From contig MNCI01026977.1 of NCBI GenBank assembly GCA_015680685.1, positions 12,109-76,108 of the forward strand: DNA of 64,000 nt, written 5' to 3'. The position numbers were made by a program, and so were the translations under genes. Numbering within the stretch: position 1 is the first letter of the stretch; every line of letters begins with the position of its first letter. Shown piece by piece: positions 23,082 through 35,570 of this stretch. The DNA comes from Gnetum montanum. Lineage: Eukaryota > Streptophyta > Gnetopsida > Gnetales > Gnetaceae. The notes beneath the pieces were generated by a model. The model was given only the letters and a program-made list of their open reading frames with translations. It had not been told where the DNA came from and ran no database searches.

Positions 23082-25579
23082 TTAGAATGAGGGGTAACCC
23101 CCACGACTAAACATTTGACCATGAAAAGGATTAATAAGTGAATAAGTAGGATCCATGCATGTATGAAATGTTGGGAACCTTTCATGCCCCAGCCATTGGG
23201 TGTCTATTTGTGGTGTGGTGGCTAGGTAGAAAAATTGTTGGTCATACACTTTATGGTTAAATGTATCGTGAGTTAGGATATGAGGCATGTTAACATTATG
23301 GATGACTGACCCTCGGTTGCACCCTTGATCATGAGATGGTATGCATGGATTTATTTGTCTCCCCACATTTGTAGATTCAGTGGTTGGATGTGGGATTGGA
23401 ATACTAATGGATGATAGTCCTAGTATATAGTTTGATGACATTAGTTGAGGCAAAGAAGGTGGTGCATTAGATTGGCATTGTGTTGGCTCCATTGATGCAA
23501 TGGGTCCATTCATGGTTTGCTTCAACTTACAGCCTTTCCCCCAGAAGGGATGTGTCCTACGTTGTGATTGAGACCCATTGGTGTTAGCATGTCTATGCAC
23601 AATTACAGCACAAGTGACACTCATTTATTACTATTGTGATGCTGAACCTTCTTGAGTTGCTGGTAGTGGTGAATAAGAAGGTGAATTATGAGAATATCGA
23701 GGTAGGTTGAATGGTAAGAGGCATGAGGTGGTGATTCTTTAGGGGATTTCATGCATTGATGGTACTCGAGACAATGGTAGTGGTGATTTGAAGTGGAGGA
23801 CGTTGAACTAGTTGGAGAAACAGGGTGTTAAACATAATATCCATGAGGTTTTAGCAGGTATGGCTAATTTGGTGGTGGCCTTTCCCATGATTGTGGTTAT
23901 TGCCACTACGATTTGATGACCATGTTGAGGTTGGTAATAAGTCCCCCTAGGATGGTATGATTGATTGTGGAACTATTTATAATTACCTTGTGGAAGAGGA
24001 AATCTTCCAGGCATGTGCTTTTGCACAAAATTCAGATTTAAGAAACCTACCTAATACTCTCATAGATGCAACAAGACTGGGCAATGACCCTTTGAATGGT
24101 TATATTTGTAGATGTCACATCTATTATCTTCATTTGTGGTTGAGTTTATAGCCTCACTTTCTTTAGCCATTTTTCCTATTTACCAAAAAGTGTTCCTAGT
24201 TGTTTCTTGGTTCTGTATCCTTTATTTATTGTGATTGCCTAGCTTATTTTGCATGATCCTCTCCTTGACTATCTCAATGAGAGTTGTAACATTTTTATAC
24301 ACCCATTTGGACATCCTATTAAAAATTTGCTTCTAATTCATCAATAGACTCTTGATTAACAAGGTTTGTTGTGGGATCACCTTATCGAGATAGTTTCATT
24401 CTCCTTATCATAGATCTGGACCTCCCTTTGTTGAAGAGTTGGGTCTCATTGATATTTCTTGACATTCTCCCATTTGCATATCTCTCCTTCTTCTTTTGCC
24501 ACATGGTCTATTAATTCGTGGATTTGATGGGCTTGGAGCTCGTATAATTGCCCTAGGGCATACATCCCAAGGATCTCCCTTGTTTCATTACGAAGCCCAT
24601 CTATGATGTGGTAAAGTTTCCTTTCCTTGCAGAAACCATGGCTTGGGCATCTATTTAGTAAAGCATAATATCTATCTAAGGCCATGTCTAGGGGTTCATT
24701 TTATTCTTGTTTCCACTCTTGGATCTGTTTCCTCAGGTTGGACACTCTTGCGTAGGTTTGGTATTTCTTGTTGAAGAGTTCCAGCATTGTAGACCATCAT
24801 AAGATGGAATTTGGTCTCAATGATTGATACCACACTTCTGCTCTATCAATTAGTGTCCTAGGAAAGAGCTTAAGCTTTTGCTATCCACTTTCAATGTTGT
24901 AGAAAGCACAGGCATCATGGAAGACTTGTAAATGATGTTGCAAATCTGAATCATAGCCTCCTACAAATTTTGGAATATTATTCATGTTAATCTTAGGTAG
25001 ATGACTCTTTTTGTGATGCCTACGAGACATCTTTACTACCTCTATGATCTGCATTAGGCTCTTGGTGGCCAAGAAAGGTTCATCATCATCAGACAAGTTG
25101 TGAGGGAAATTTCAATCTCTATTCATTTGATCGTATGATGCTATCTATGTTCATAATGATGTATTTGAATTTTCTTGTGGGTTTGATTCTGATTTTTAGT
25201 TTGACCCTTTAGTGGAACTCTATCTCTATACCTACGTTCATCTTTATCAAAACTAGATGTTGAAGGACAGAGGAAGATGAGGAACTGGAAGAATTGCCAT
25301 GGCTTCTATGATGTTCTTTAGGGTCCCTTGGCTTATCGTTTTTGGGTTTTGAGGAGGTCTTAGGCCTTGAGGCCTTCCCTAGTTCAAGACCTACGTCATC
25401 TTCTCTAAAATTGTCTACCTTAGGTGAATGTAGTCTTTGAGTGTTGTCAAGCTAGTCATGGTCATATGAAACCCCTACATAAGGTTGATCACTCCAATCT
25501 TCTTCATCGTATATCTCGTTAGTTCCTAATGAATGTGTTCGCTATATAGTGCATGGTCACTTCCATGTGGGAGAGACAT
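23082..25579 (-). pseudogene. gag of element A
   Basis: ATG at 25579-25577. The capsid-like core is MNNIPKFVGGYDSDLQHHLQ (24881-25096) followed by RCPSHGF and a helical stretch to 24446. A knuckle-like motif reads C-D-I-Y-X3-H-X4-C near 24100, with Tyr where the second Cys should be. The C-terminal tail (23082-23624) is Pro/Gln/Ser-rich. It matches gag of C and E. The N-terminal domain seen in E and F (FTFILH.DE.LRWRD) is missing. Several stops. Confidence 0.75.
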
Positions 25580-25686
25580 TTTTATTGGTTTATAATGTGT
25601 GTGATTTAATATTTTCTAAAAGATGTATCATTAAGACCTTTTACAATGATTGTGTATAATATAACTAATCTAGATAACTAGTACCA

Positions 25687-25704
25687 TCCCTAGCAACAAC
25701 ACCA
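25687..25704 (-). promoter_or_regulatory. tRNA-Asp primer binding site of element A
   Basis: Minus strand reads TGGTGTTGTTGCTAGGGA against the tRNA-Asp complement TGGCGCCGTTGCCGGGGA. All five differences are C-to-T or G-to-A changes. It is one base from the LTR. Confidence 0.75.
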
Positions 25705-25705
25705 A

Positions 25706-26541
25706 TGATGAGCGGTGAGGTACCCCTATGCTCAACCATATGAATCATAAGCATTCACGTACAATCTAGTTAAATTCCATGGATGGGATTGGTTGTGGCA
25801 TGTAGATCGCTATGCTTTAATCACATTTCGTTGTCTTCCCACTTGGACTAGTGGTAGCTTTTTCACATATGGTTTAGTTTAAAGTGAGGCATATGATGTT
25901 ATCTAATTTCTATGCTACTCCTAATGATGAAAAAGATATAAATTAATTACACAAGTGAATAATGGAAAATAAGATCTAAACTAGCCTATGGTGATGAGTA
26001 TCTGCACTTAATCATCCATACACATCTTGGACTTCATGAGGCTACTTTTGGGATTTTCAAGTGTACATCATTGGTTGTGCCAAATGATATACCTTTGGAT
26101 TACCAAGTATCTACACTTAAACACTCATGATTAAGGTGTACACATTCCACTTAATAATAATAATAGTAAATAACAATAAATAGAAATATTTAACTAAAAA
26201 AGAATTAAATAGTTAAAGCAATAATAATCTAAGTGGATGCTGCAATGATGGAAGTAATCTTGATCTTTATTGCCAGTCATGTAATGTGTCCGAGTACATC
26301 ACACTTGAACAAAGGTGTCGTATGATTACAAACATCACACTACAGGCATGCACTAGGAATAACAGACTTTAAAGAGAAGAAACTGAAAACTAAACTATCT
26401 TTCTAACTACTATCTTGTCTGAGTACCCAAGCATCATATTTATAGGCAGAACCTAGATGAGGAGACGTTAGGTGTCTAACATCGCTTATTGGCTTCAACA
26501 TTGCATATCTAACATTGAGGCCTTACAATGATGTCTCATCA
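25706..26541 (-). repeat. 5' LTR of element A
   Basis: 836 bp, ends TGATGAG/CTCATCA. TATA box on the minus strand near 26440. It pairs with 17356-18221. The right target-site copy ttaaa follows at 26542. Confidence 0.85.
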
Positions 26542-26755
26542 TTAAAGAATATAGAAGCTATGTAAAGAAAAACTTCAATTTTCTTTTCTTGAGTTAGAAT
26601 GAAAAAAATATAAGAAGAAGATGAGGATAATATGTAGAGTTGTAAAAACTAAAACTATGATCATATGTACCTCACCCCATCCAAAATTTGAAGAAGATGA
26701 GATTGATATGGAAATTAGCAAAATTAAGGAGGTGTTAGAACCCTGAAATAATTGT
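26542..26755. other. Unassigned AT-rich flank
   Basis: No gene or repeat recognised between element A and the SINE-like remnant. Confidence 0.4.
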
Positions 26756-26885
26756 AATATAGGTACACCCTAAGATATATAGTCCAACTAGAACTTTATA
26801 ACTCTACATTATCCACCAAAATTGAACTTATGACTTGGAGCTTCCAAATTAAGAGTTTTACCACTAAGCAAACACTTCATTATAC
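26756..26885 (-). mobile_element. tRNA-derived SINE-like remnant 1
   Basis: On the minus strand GCTTAGTGGTAAAACTC resembles a Pol III A box (about 26852-26870), and CATAAGTTCAATTTTGG a worn B box (26816-26832). It shares gaacttatgac, the spacing between boxes and the tagaact text with 46430-46545. It is short and decayed, so family assignment is tentative. Confidence 0.4.
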
Positions 26886-26999
26886 CTCATTTATCCAACC
26901 AGCATAATAATTTAGTAGAACCTAAGCTTTACATCTTCCGCCAAGCTTACATGAATTAACCCCTTCCACATATGCCCTTTGCCAAAACTCAATGGTCCT

Positions 27000-27420
27000 C
27001 GTGATTTAGATAATCACATATCAATGACTTGAAGCCATCTCATGATGAAAGCACCTTTCAAAATCTCCACCTTGTTAATACCCTTTTTATCTCAACTATT
27101 TTCCATTGTTGGGACCCACCACATTTTAAAACCTAGAATAAGGTCCATGTTAATGTTATGAGCCAATTCCACACCAGTAACACTCATGTCATTGAAATGA
27201 TAGCCATCAAAAAGTTTTGAATGTTGAATTGGAAACATATTATCTTCCCACAACATGATGATTAAGTGGCCAACACTTGATGCATCCCTATTCTAATATA
27301 CATCCAAATGTTCATGTGGAAACTTATTCATGGAGTAGTGTTGACCTAGGAGTAGTGTTCTTTGCATCTATGCAAAACATACAATCAACCATATTTTCCA
27401 TAATTGTCCCTTCAATGTAA
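27000..27420 (-). pseudogene. Decayed unknown coding fragment
   Basis: The minus strand from about 27300 to 27110 is readable with a single stop. It contains MLWEDNMFPIQHSKLF and DMSVTGVELAHN, then FKMWWVPTMEN. Upstream (27320-27410) another frame reads IEGTIMENMVDCMFC. The residue composition looks like real protein rather than chance. I do not recognise the family. Confidence 0.35.
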
Positions 27421-28448
27421 ATTGTGTCAAGCGTTGTAATTAGTGATATGATCCTACCAAGATTTTTGGTTCAAGCCACATGATAACCTCCTTTGTGGTG
27501 GTGGCCACATCACCTTCTAAAGAGTGTCCATATGCTAACCATTATGACAATTACAAAATAAAATAATTTTTTGACAAGCCAACCACATATGTCCCAACCT
27601 TCTTACTACTAATATATCATGAATTAGTCCAAATTGGAGCCACCATTCATCCTCTATCTCTTACATCACCATGGGTGAACAAAATATTCTTAGAGAGTTA
27701 AGAGGATGTGCATCAATCTAATTCCTAGAATACCTTTAGTGCAAATGACTAGGAATGCTTTTATGTTGTGTTCTCCACCCCAATGTTAGGGCTTACTATA
27801 ATAGTGGTTTGTACCTAGGATGGAAATTTATTCCTTATCATCAACCATATAGTGTCAATAACACCTATCAACATTACTTGAGTCACTAACCTCCCAACAT
27901 CTAGTAGCATGTTTCTTAAAGGAATGCTCATAATCAACACGATTGAGAAGGATTTCTTTGGAAATGATAAGCACCTAGCTCAACAACCCCTAAAAGAATC
28001 CAATTCCAAACTTTTCTAAGCTAAATTAGCTTAGAAAAATAAGAACATAAAGAAATGAAGAAATTCTTTATTTATTAATCATTTTCAAAATGATATGTAC
28101 ATCAACAATAAGGAGTAAAGCTCAACTTAACTCAACTCTCCCAATGATCTTAGAGATCACACATGTCCCCTTTCAATCCCTTTCAAAGATGACTTATACT
28201 ATGAGTACAAAAGCTCAAGAAAATATCATACTTATAGGAAATTCTTCATCTCTCTTAGCTACTCTCTCCCTCAAGTGCTCTCAATCTCTCCTCTTAATTA
28301 TCTCTTGAATGCTCTTAATTATCACGTCTCATCAGGCATAGAAGTCTACCCTATTGAAGGATACTAATGTATCTTTTTTTATATTTTTGTGTAATCTTTG
28401 TGTAGGTTTGAGTCATTATGGAGATGCAACTAAGGCATTCTAAGAAGA
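27421..28448. other. Unassigned intergenic DNA
   Basis: An open frame at 28090-28308 (plus) is Ser/Leu-rich and lacks support. No repeat partner in the window was recognised. Confidence 0.35.
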
Positions 28449-29025
28449 TGATGCTCATCGCGTACGCGATATCGTGGTCCACCGCCAATTCTATAAATAA
28501 GAGGCGGCTCTCCCTTGTTTCCTCATCCTAAGTTAGAAGTAGGGAAACTCTAGCAGTTTGATCACTCTAGAGATAGAATATTTTCCATGTGCCCACAGTA
28601 GGAGTCCTAAAGTGAACGGATCTTTATTCGAGCAACATTGTACCTAAACACAAGTTGTGTACAGCAATAAAGACGAACTTCCTAGATAAACCTTGTAGTG
28701 CATGGAATAGGATTTTATTTAATGTTGTTTATTGCTTTTTCTTAGTAATGTGGAATGAGTACGACTTGATTACGAGCATCTAAGGATGTGTACGGATAAT
28801 CAAGGAATCGGCTGCTCATCACAACGTGGTATGAGTATGACTTGATTACAAGCATCTAGTGTGACTACTTGGTAACCCAGTGGCGTATTCAGGATCTGTG
28901 CTTGGTAATCCCAATGGTAGTCGTGCACAAAGATGTGTATGGTTAGTCAAGGAATTAGCTGCTTATCGCACTTAGGCTAGATTAGATTCTCTCAACCCTT
29001 TCCTCCTAGTTAAGTGCCTCAGTAC

Positions 29026-29060
29026 NNNNNNNNNNNNNNNNNNNNNNNNNNNNNNNNNNN
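29026..29060. other. 35-N assembly gap
   Basis: Run of 35 N. By comparison with LTR G the end of the LTR and the primer site of element F fall in it, so the true missing length is probably several hundred bases. Confidence 0.9.
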
Positions 29061-29170
29061 GCTAAATAGAACATAAAGGATATCACTCACATCGTTGGGA
29101 GCCTAAACGAACCTTAGGGTTAATCAAATAAAAATTATATAATGGTAATTAGCACACTGAATAAGACATC

Positions 29171-29522
29171 ATGTCTTCTTCTTCTTCTCACAAGAGCTCA
29201 TCACCTAGGGATAATACAAAGAATAGTTGGTAGTCAAAAACACATAGCCGAAATCAACCAAGTCCTAAACAATACAAGATAGTTTATACTCATCCCGATG
29301 AGTATATTCCAAACTTTACCTTTATCCTCCATCAAGACGAACAGCTACGATGGAGAGATTTGCAAGGTAACATTGTGTTACCCCAGATCGATCAATCTCT
29401 AACATGCTTTTCCATGCTTTGGCACAGATTGGCATGATAGAATTGTATGCAGAATACGTTGTGGAAGACTTTGATTCAAGGGATTACTATCCCACAGAAG
29501 CACAACATATGAGGGACTACCT
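29171..29522 (+). pseudogene. gag N-terminal fragment of element F
   Basis: ATG at 29171 followed by a Ser-rich start (MSSSSSHKSSS). After one stop comes the N-terminal gag domain FTFILHQDEQLRWRDLQGNI, matching element E at 47870-47935. The frame is broken near 29400, and homology ends at 29522. Confidence 0.7.
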
Positions 29523-31492
29523 CCTTCATTGAGAGGGTTCTATTCTCTCTTGCTAGGTGGCTCATATCTTGGTTGACCCTCATCATTTGTTCTCTTAATT
29601 GATGGATGCTCTCTTCATAAATATTTTTCTACTTTTCCACATTGGTCAACTTGGCGTTTTCTACAACAAGTTGCTTATTTTCTTCCTATATTATAGTGAG
29701 TGCCTTAGCATATGCGTATGTCTATGATTTTGCTATTGAGGCATTCCAAACCACTTTCTCCTTTTCTTCTTCCATTTTCTTGTTATGCCCTACTAGGTAA
29801 TTGATCTGTTCTATTCTAAACTACTCTAGCTGGTCAAGTGTAACATATTGTGTTGGATCTCTGCATTCATCTCTCATAGTCATGAGCTTTTCTTGTAATC
29901 TGCAAATTTCATTTTTCGCATGCTCTACCCTAGGGTCTACCATGACCAACTTACCCTTTGTTGTTATGAGTTTTGATTGCACTGTAGTGACACCACTTGG
30001 GATGTTGAAAAGATTTTGCATGACCTATCCCATTTGTAGTAGTCTATTAAGCACATCCTCATGTTCTGTAAGAACATTGAGGTACCAGCTAATATTTGAG
30101 CTTCTTTGGCTCTTTAGAGATTAGCTAATGACACAACAAGTTTGTTGAATGATTCTTTTATGTGATCTTTGATCACTTCTATGACTCTTGCTACATCCTA
30201 GTGCTGCATAACAACAATTGTGGCTCCTTCTCCAATTTCTAGCACTACTTAGCATGATGCAGTGTTCCTAGAAATATGTTTTGACCATTGGTCCTCTCCT
30301 CCTAACTGCAAAAAAATTTATTCACTAGCAGGATTTGTGAAAACTATGGATTGAATGACACTATCAATGACTTTATATAGGTTGGCCTCCTCACATGTTC
30401 CTAAACTGATGGTCTTTGAAATTTGTTGTAGATAACTCATTGATGGTCCATAGCCTTGTGGCAGCAGTGGTGGAACTTGCTACTATCCAGTGAGTCCTAA
30501 TTGTTGTTGTTACATAGTAGTTTGGGTGGTTTCCCTAGCGTTTGTTTGTTTCTCCACTTGGTCTTTCTTTGATGGTGTTGGCTTGAGCATTTTAGCATAG
30601 GAAGCATTTTAAGCCTTCCTAAGGATGTCATTGGTGCATCCTAGGATTCCAATGCATTTGCATAGCTTCCTAATAAGGCAAGGGAATGGGAGTGTCAGCT
30701 TCCTTGCCTTCTTTTCCTCGAATCACTATTGGATCTCAAAGAAATAGAGTTGTGTGATGTTTGCATTAAATTTCCCCATTAAGATCGCACTTCCTCTAGA
30801 CACATATATTGATATTTTGTTTAATATTTTTGTGGAAACTAGGTGATATGTGTTGATTTTGAAGTAAATTCTCTCTTCAAGAGTAACCTCATTATAATCC
30901 TTGTCATCTTTGCCATATGCTCTTTACAACCATAGTTTTCTTGTATTCATATTTGATCTAGTGGAAAGATGTGCTACTTTTTCACCTTCATTAGCTACAT
31001 TAATAGCTTTAGCTATCACCTTTATAAAATAGGATAATGAGACTTCCTCAATGTTAACTATTGAATCTTTCCCTTTGTTATGCCAGAATTTATATGTCTC
31101 CCACAAATACCATTCCTCATTGTTTGTAAGTGTAGGCCATAATGATGATGCTTGGAGTTGTGTCTTCATTGTTTGTAACGCAAATTCTAGAAATGGATCA
31201 AAGTTTAGCTCTGTAATCATTGTGGACATGATCGTTTTCTCTTGGATGGCTTGGAGGCAATTCAATGATAACATGAGGCACTGTCATTATGTTGATGCTT
31301 GTGGATCTTCTACCTCTACTTGGGCCGAGTGTCTTGTAGCAAGAGTTTCTTGATGGAGATAAAGGATTGAGCCTCCTACTCCACATGTTCTACTTGTGGG
31401 GTCTATTTCCTTGTTCAGCCTTGTCCATGGCCTCTTGGCCTTTTGCTTGCTAACTATGAATGTCCTCCTATTGCTGCTTTTTTCAGGGCCAT
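29522..31492 (-). pseudogene. ORF3 of element B
   Basis: Start at 31492-31490 in the TTGCAAATGGC context. The N-terminal domain includes ELNFDPFLEFALQTM and EEWYLWETY, then VAHLSTRSN and RKLWL. Further pieces match ORF3 of E, such as LFNIPSG near 30010. The C-terminal end is missing at 29522. Stops and frameshifts are present. Unknown function, as in A and E. Confidence 0.65.
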
Positions 31493-33600
31493 TTGCAATC
31501 ACCAAGGATTTGAAAATTATTAAAATGTTTACTCTAATTCCTAATAACTCTTTCCTTACTCGTATCCTTTACCAAATCAAGTCCTTAGCTTGTTATGATT
31601 ATAGAGTTAGAAAAATATTCAAAATGATATCCCTTAGGTGTTAGTTTCCTTATAATCCTTCACAGTTATCCATGCTGCTATTATTTGTGGCTTATAATAG
31701 TTGGTATGATTTATTAAGAGGATTGTTTAAGTGTTTTTGGCTTTAATGTGATTGATTTTTGTTAAAAATTTTCATTTTCCATTTTGTACTTACCCTCATA
31801 ATACCTTCTGGGTGTTAGAAAATTTTGACTTAATTTTTAGTCACACTAGGAAGACACCCCACCCCCCCACCATGAGCTCTGTGATCAACAAGGTTCAAGA
31901 ATATTAGAAAATAGAGCTACAAGGGGGGAGTTCTGAGCATTTGAACTTTGGAAGGTCAAAGATCTTAGTTTAGAAGAAAAAAATGGCAAAACTCTCTTAG
32001 CTTCAAAAGTTAGAAACGAAAATTTCGCTAAGTTCCCCATGCTATATATACATTTTTTACACACAATATCCTAGATCTGATATTGGAGCTACAATATCAC
32101 AGTAGAAAATTTCAAAATTTTTAGTGATTTTTCTAGATAAAAATGAGTCAAGTGGAATGTCTAGAAGATATGAAACACGTTTAGAGGGTCTTGGGCTATG
32201 AATGATGCATTTTTTTTTTGAGAATTTGACATAGAAAGTGCATAAAGAAGAAATATTGTGTTATAAAAGTTCATTAAGTGTTTTGATGGATAAGAGATGG
32301 GTGTGAATTCTTGGTGTATGAATGGATGTATTGAATTCATAAGGGAAGTTTTTATTATTGTTGGAAGACTCAAGATGATGTAGAATCACATGCCAGGTAT
32401 AAGACACAACAACTATACAAGTGGATCCTCCCCAAAGTAGGCTTGAGCCCTTAATGCGCTTGTATAGCCACACCTAAAAGTGTCCTTAGACACTCAAGGA
32501 GTTGAATGTAATGCATACCTATTTAGCAAAACACACATGTTAGTAGCACCAGGTTGGGATACTTACACTATGTTACACAAAATCACAAGTTATAATTATT
32601 CATATCGTGAGATGAGATGGACTTAGAAGGGATTGTAAAAATCAAGATGTGAGGTGTTGTACCATAGGCATAATGAGTTCTTGTGTTTTATTAGTGGTTA
32701 AAGTAATCATTAGCCTTTTTGTCCAAGATTCAAACAAATTCCAAACCTCATTCCAGAGACATCGCATTATTTTATCTCTTGGAGTTACAACTATAATACT
32801 ACCATTGTTGCAAGAAGTATCACCACTTGGTGTATTGTCCAAGGAAGGAGTTTATTCATTGCACTTTTTATTTTTTAGATTTCTAAGAAACTGCCTACCT
32901 TCAGGCATTAGTAACATGTCTTTGTAGTGGGACCCCTAGAGTTTTATTCTTGTGCATGTATTTTATTTTTAACTGTGTTAACCTTACCAAAGGACTACCT
33001 TTAGGCATGGGTAACTTGTCTTTCTGGTGACATGATAAGGCAACACTTATTGTGCTCCTACTCCCATTTTTTGTTAGATATACAAGGATATAATACAACC
33101 TAAGTAATAAGATAGAACTCATAGTAGTAATCCAAGAGAATCGACAAATCTCCTTGATGTCACACCCTTTTCATTCCCACTAGGTTCTTCACTTATCTAT
33201 CCTGGCATAATGGTTAGATGTTTATTCTTAGGTTGATGATGATAAAGAATATCATTATGGCCATGGTAAGAATGTCTTATTATTGGAATGGATGGATGGA
33301 TGTTGTGGTCTCATTGTACAAATAATCAGTTCCTTATGACTTGATAACATAGGGAAATCTTCACCTTATTGGACTACATCTTGCCTTATTCTTGGTATGT
33401 TTTATTAGTAATAAAAAATATTTACAAAGAAAATAACAACAAAGTATGAGAAACAAGAAAAATATAGTAAAAATGGAAAAAGATATAAAAAATAAGAAAT
33501 TATTAAAGAATGGAAAAATGTGAAATAAGTAAGAAATTATTAAGAAATTGAAAAGTATAAAAGAATGGAAAAGTAAAAAGAAAGTGAAAAGTTCAGTAAA
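31493..33600 (-). other. Inter-ORF spacer of element B with promoter-like module
   Basis: Non-coding. On the minus strand a cluster of inverted words (32063-32100: GATATTG, CCAATATC, GATATTG) precedes a TATATATAG box at 32042-32050, about 550 bases before the ORF3 ATG. The spacer also shares the ggatcctccccaaagtaggc block (32421-32440) with A and C. Confidence 0.55.
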
Positions 33601-33604
33601 GTAC

Positions 33605-34700
33605 CTACATATCCAGATGGACACCCCCATGACCATCATCAAAATTAGTTAAACGAAAGAGAGAATGGATGGAAGACAATTGGACAGATTGGGTAGATTC
33701 CTTAGAATGTTCATGATAAAATTTAATTTGTTGAACATTAATAAGAATGAGCTTATGAGGGTAGGATGAGTGATATCTGTGTAAGACACCTAATGGATAA
33801 GCTATTTCAACAATATATGGTCCTTCCCAAAGTGTTTGAAATTTGGCTTTTTGTGGCACATGATTGGGATTATAATAAAGAACCTTATCTCTTGGTTGTA
33901 TTATTACTTTCCTTATTTTCATGTCATGCCTACGTTTGGAGCAATGTTTATGGAGCTCATTATGCATTAGTGCTATAAACCTATTTTCATCTAAAAGTTT
34001 TAGATTCATGAGAAGTTCCCATTGGGCTAAGCTCAAATCAAGGTCAAGTTGACTAACATTAGCTAAGGTTTGAAGCTTCACTTGAATAGGAAGTGTTGGT
34101 AGTTTTCCATAAATTAGTTCATACAGGGAGTATCCTATGGGTAATTTCCATGATGTCCTATAGGCCCATAGAGCATTGTTAAGTTTAGTACTCCAATCCT
34201 AACTAGACTTGCTAACCATTCTAGTTAAGATTTTGGTGATTTCTTGGTTAGTAACTTCTCTTTGACCATTAACTTGGGGGTGATATGGTGTAGTTAATTT
34301 ATGGTTGAACTCTAGTTTTTACTTTAGCTTCTTAAAGGTAGCACCCATAAAGTGAGTTTTGTTGTCAAATATGAGCTATTTGGGTATTCCAAATCTATTC
34401 ACCATATTCTGTTGGAAGAATTTGGCAGAGGTCTTGGCTGTATAATCTTTAACTGGTACTGCCTCTGCCCACTTTGTACAATAATCCACAATCACAATTA
34501 TGTATGCTTTTCCATTTGACATCAATGTTATGGTTCCCATAAAATCAATTCCCCATATATCAAATGGCTCCAAAGGCTATATCCACTGATGTGGCCCTTC
34601 ATTTCTGGTCATTATTTCTCAATCCTTCTAACATCTATCACAAGACTGTGGAAAGTTGTGGGTGTCTCTGAACAATGTAGGCCAAAAGTAGCCTACCATT
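33605..34700 (-). pseudogene. Integrase of element B
   Basis: The core opens with GYFWPTLFRDTH and PLEPFDIWGIDFMGT (first catalytic Asp), then an IFDNKTHF string that keeps the second Asp, and NGQREV near the third acidic residue. The C-terminal domain (33605-34081) includes PRDKVLYYNPNH and LWEGPYIV. The N-terminal zinc-binding part is cut away at about 34704. Several stops. Confidence 0.8.
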
Positions 34701-34704
34701 ATTA

Positions 34705-35570
34705 GTTTGAGTGTAGGTACCCTTAAGCCCAGACATACAAATCATAGGCGTTCATGCACAATTTGGTCCAATTTTATGGATGGGACTAGTTGTAGCATAT
34801 GGATTATTAAGCATTAATTATAGGATGTTGTCTTCCCACTTAGATTGGTGGTAGCTTTGCCACATATGGTTTAGTTCAAAGTGAGGCATATGATGGTTGA
34901 TGTTGTTGCAGCCTTATGCTAATCTTAATAGTAATGGAAAAATTAATTATTTAATCTAACTAACAATAAGAAGGTAAATCTAAACTAATTTAGAATAATG
35001 AGAATCTAGTCCTGGCTTACCATACACATCTTGGGCTCATGTGACTATTACTTGGTTACAAAGTGTTATGCTATTGGGCGAACCAAGCAATAACACTATT
35101 GGGATTACCAAATAATTACACTTCAACGCTCAAAACAATTGTACTCATTCCGCTTTACTAATGAATAAGAAAAGTAAAATACTTGGAAATGTAAATGATT
35201 AAATTAAGAAAATAGTAAAAAACTATGCTAAGTAAAACAATAAAATTAAGTTGATGTGATGATGAAAACTAATCTCAATCTTTATTTCTAGATATGAACT
35301 ATGCCCAAATACACTTCACTCAAATAAATATTTCATATAACTAATGAACACCACATTGTGGGCATTTACTCTCTATTGCTAAGTTACAAAAAAAAAACTG
35401 ACAGAGTTTTGTTACTAAATGACCAAAAGGTGTCCAAAACATGGTGGGAGTCTTGTATTTATAGGCATTTATTATAATTGCAACATTGCATTTACAACAT
35501 CACAAAACATATGCAACATCACATCTGTGACATCATAGATGCAATGTCTTAGCTAATTCATGCTCTATCA
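34705..35570 (-). repeat. 3' LTR of element C
   Basis: Matches 41942-42816 along its length. Its first bases (gtttgag) are a worn form of TGATGAG. It ends in CTATCA, followed by tacccccatgact, the purine motif on the minus strand. TATA box on the minus strand near 35456-35463. Confidence 0.75.

Larger units (their letters stand above)
17356..26541 (-). mobile_element. Element A: Ty3/gypsy-type LTR retrotransposon lacking pol
   Basis: Two LTRs (17356-18221 and 25706-26541) in the same orientation flank gag and ORF3 read on the minus strand. Target-site copies are ttaag (left) and ttaaa (right), one transition apart. A tRNA-Asp primer site lies next to the right LTR, and the purine motif tcatgggggta lies beside the left one. 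No RT, RNase H or integrase is found: gag runs straight into the spacer that follows pol in element E. It would depend on proteins from another element. Frames carry many stops. Confidence 0.85.
28449..29522 (+). mobile_element. Element F: 5' fragment of an LTR retrotransposon
   Basis: An LTR (28449 to the gap at 29026) closely related to solo LTR G is followed, after 35 Ns, by a leader and the start of gag. Homology stops at about 29522, where oppositely oriented ORF3 sequence of element B begins. The LTR has a TATA box (TATAAATA, near 28493) after a CGCGTACGCGATATCG palindrome, and the conserved GATAGAATATTTTCCA core near 28574. Confidence 0.7.
29522..34704 (-). mobile_element. Element B: 3' internal part of an LTR retrotransposon
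   Basis: On the minus strand: integrase (34700-33605), spacer (33600-31493) and ORF3 (31492-29522). Both ends are cut: at 29522 by the inverted junction with F and at about 34704 by the LTR of element C. No LTR of B itself is present. It shows that the A/C-like lineage had members with pol. Confidence 0.75.

Noticed and set aside
33361-33642. Phe/Leu-rich minus-strand frame that looks like a membrane protein
   Set aside because: It is the T-rich spacer just after integrase of B. The same region is low-complexity in C and E.
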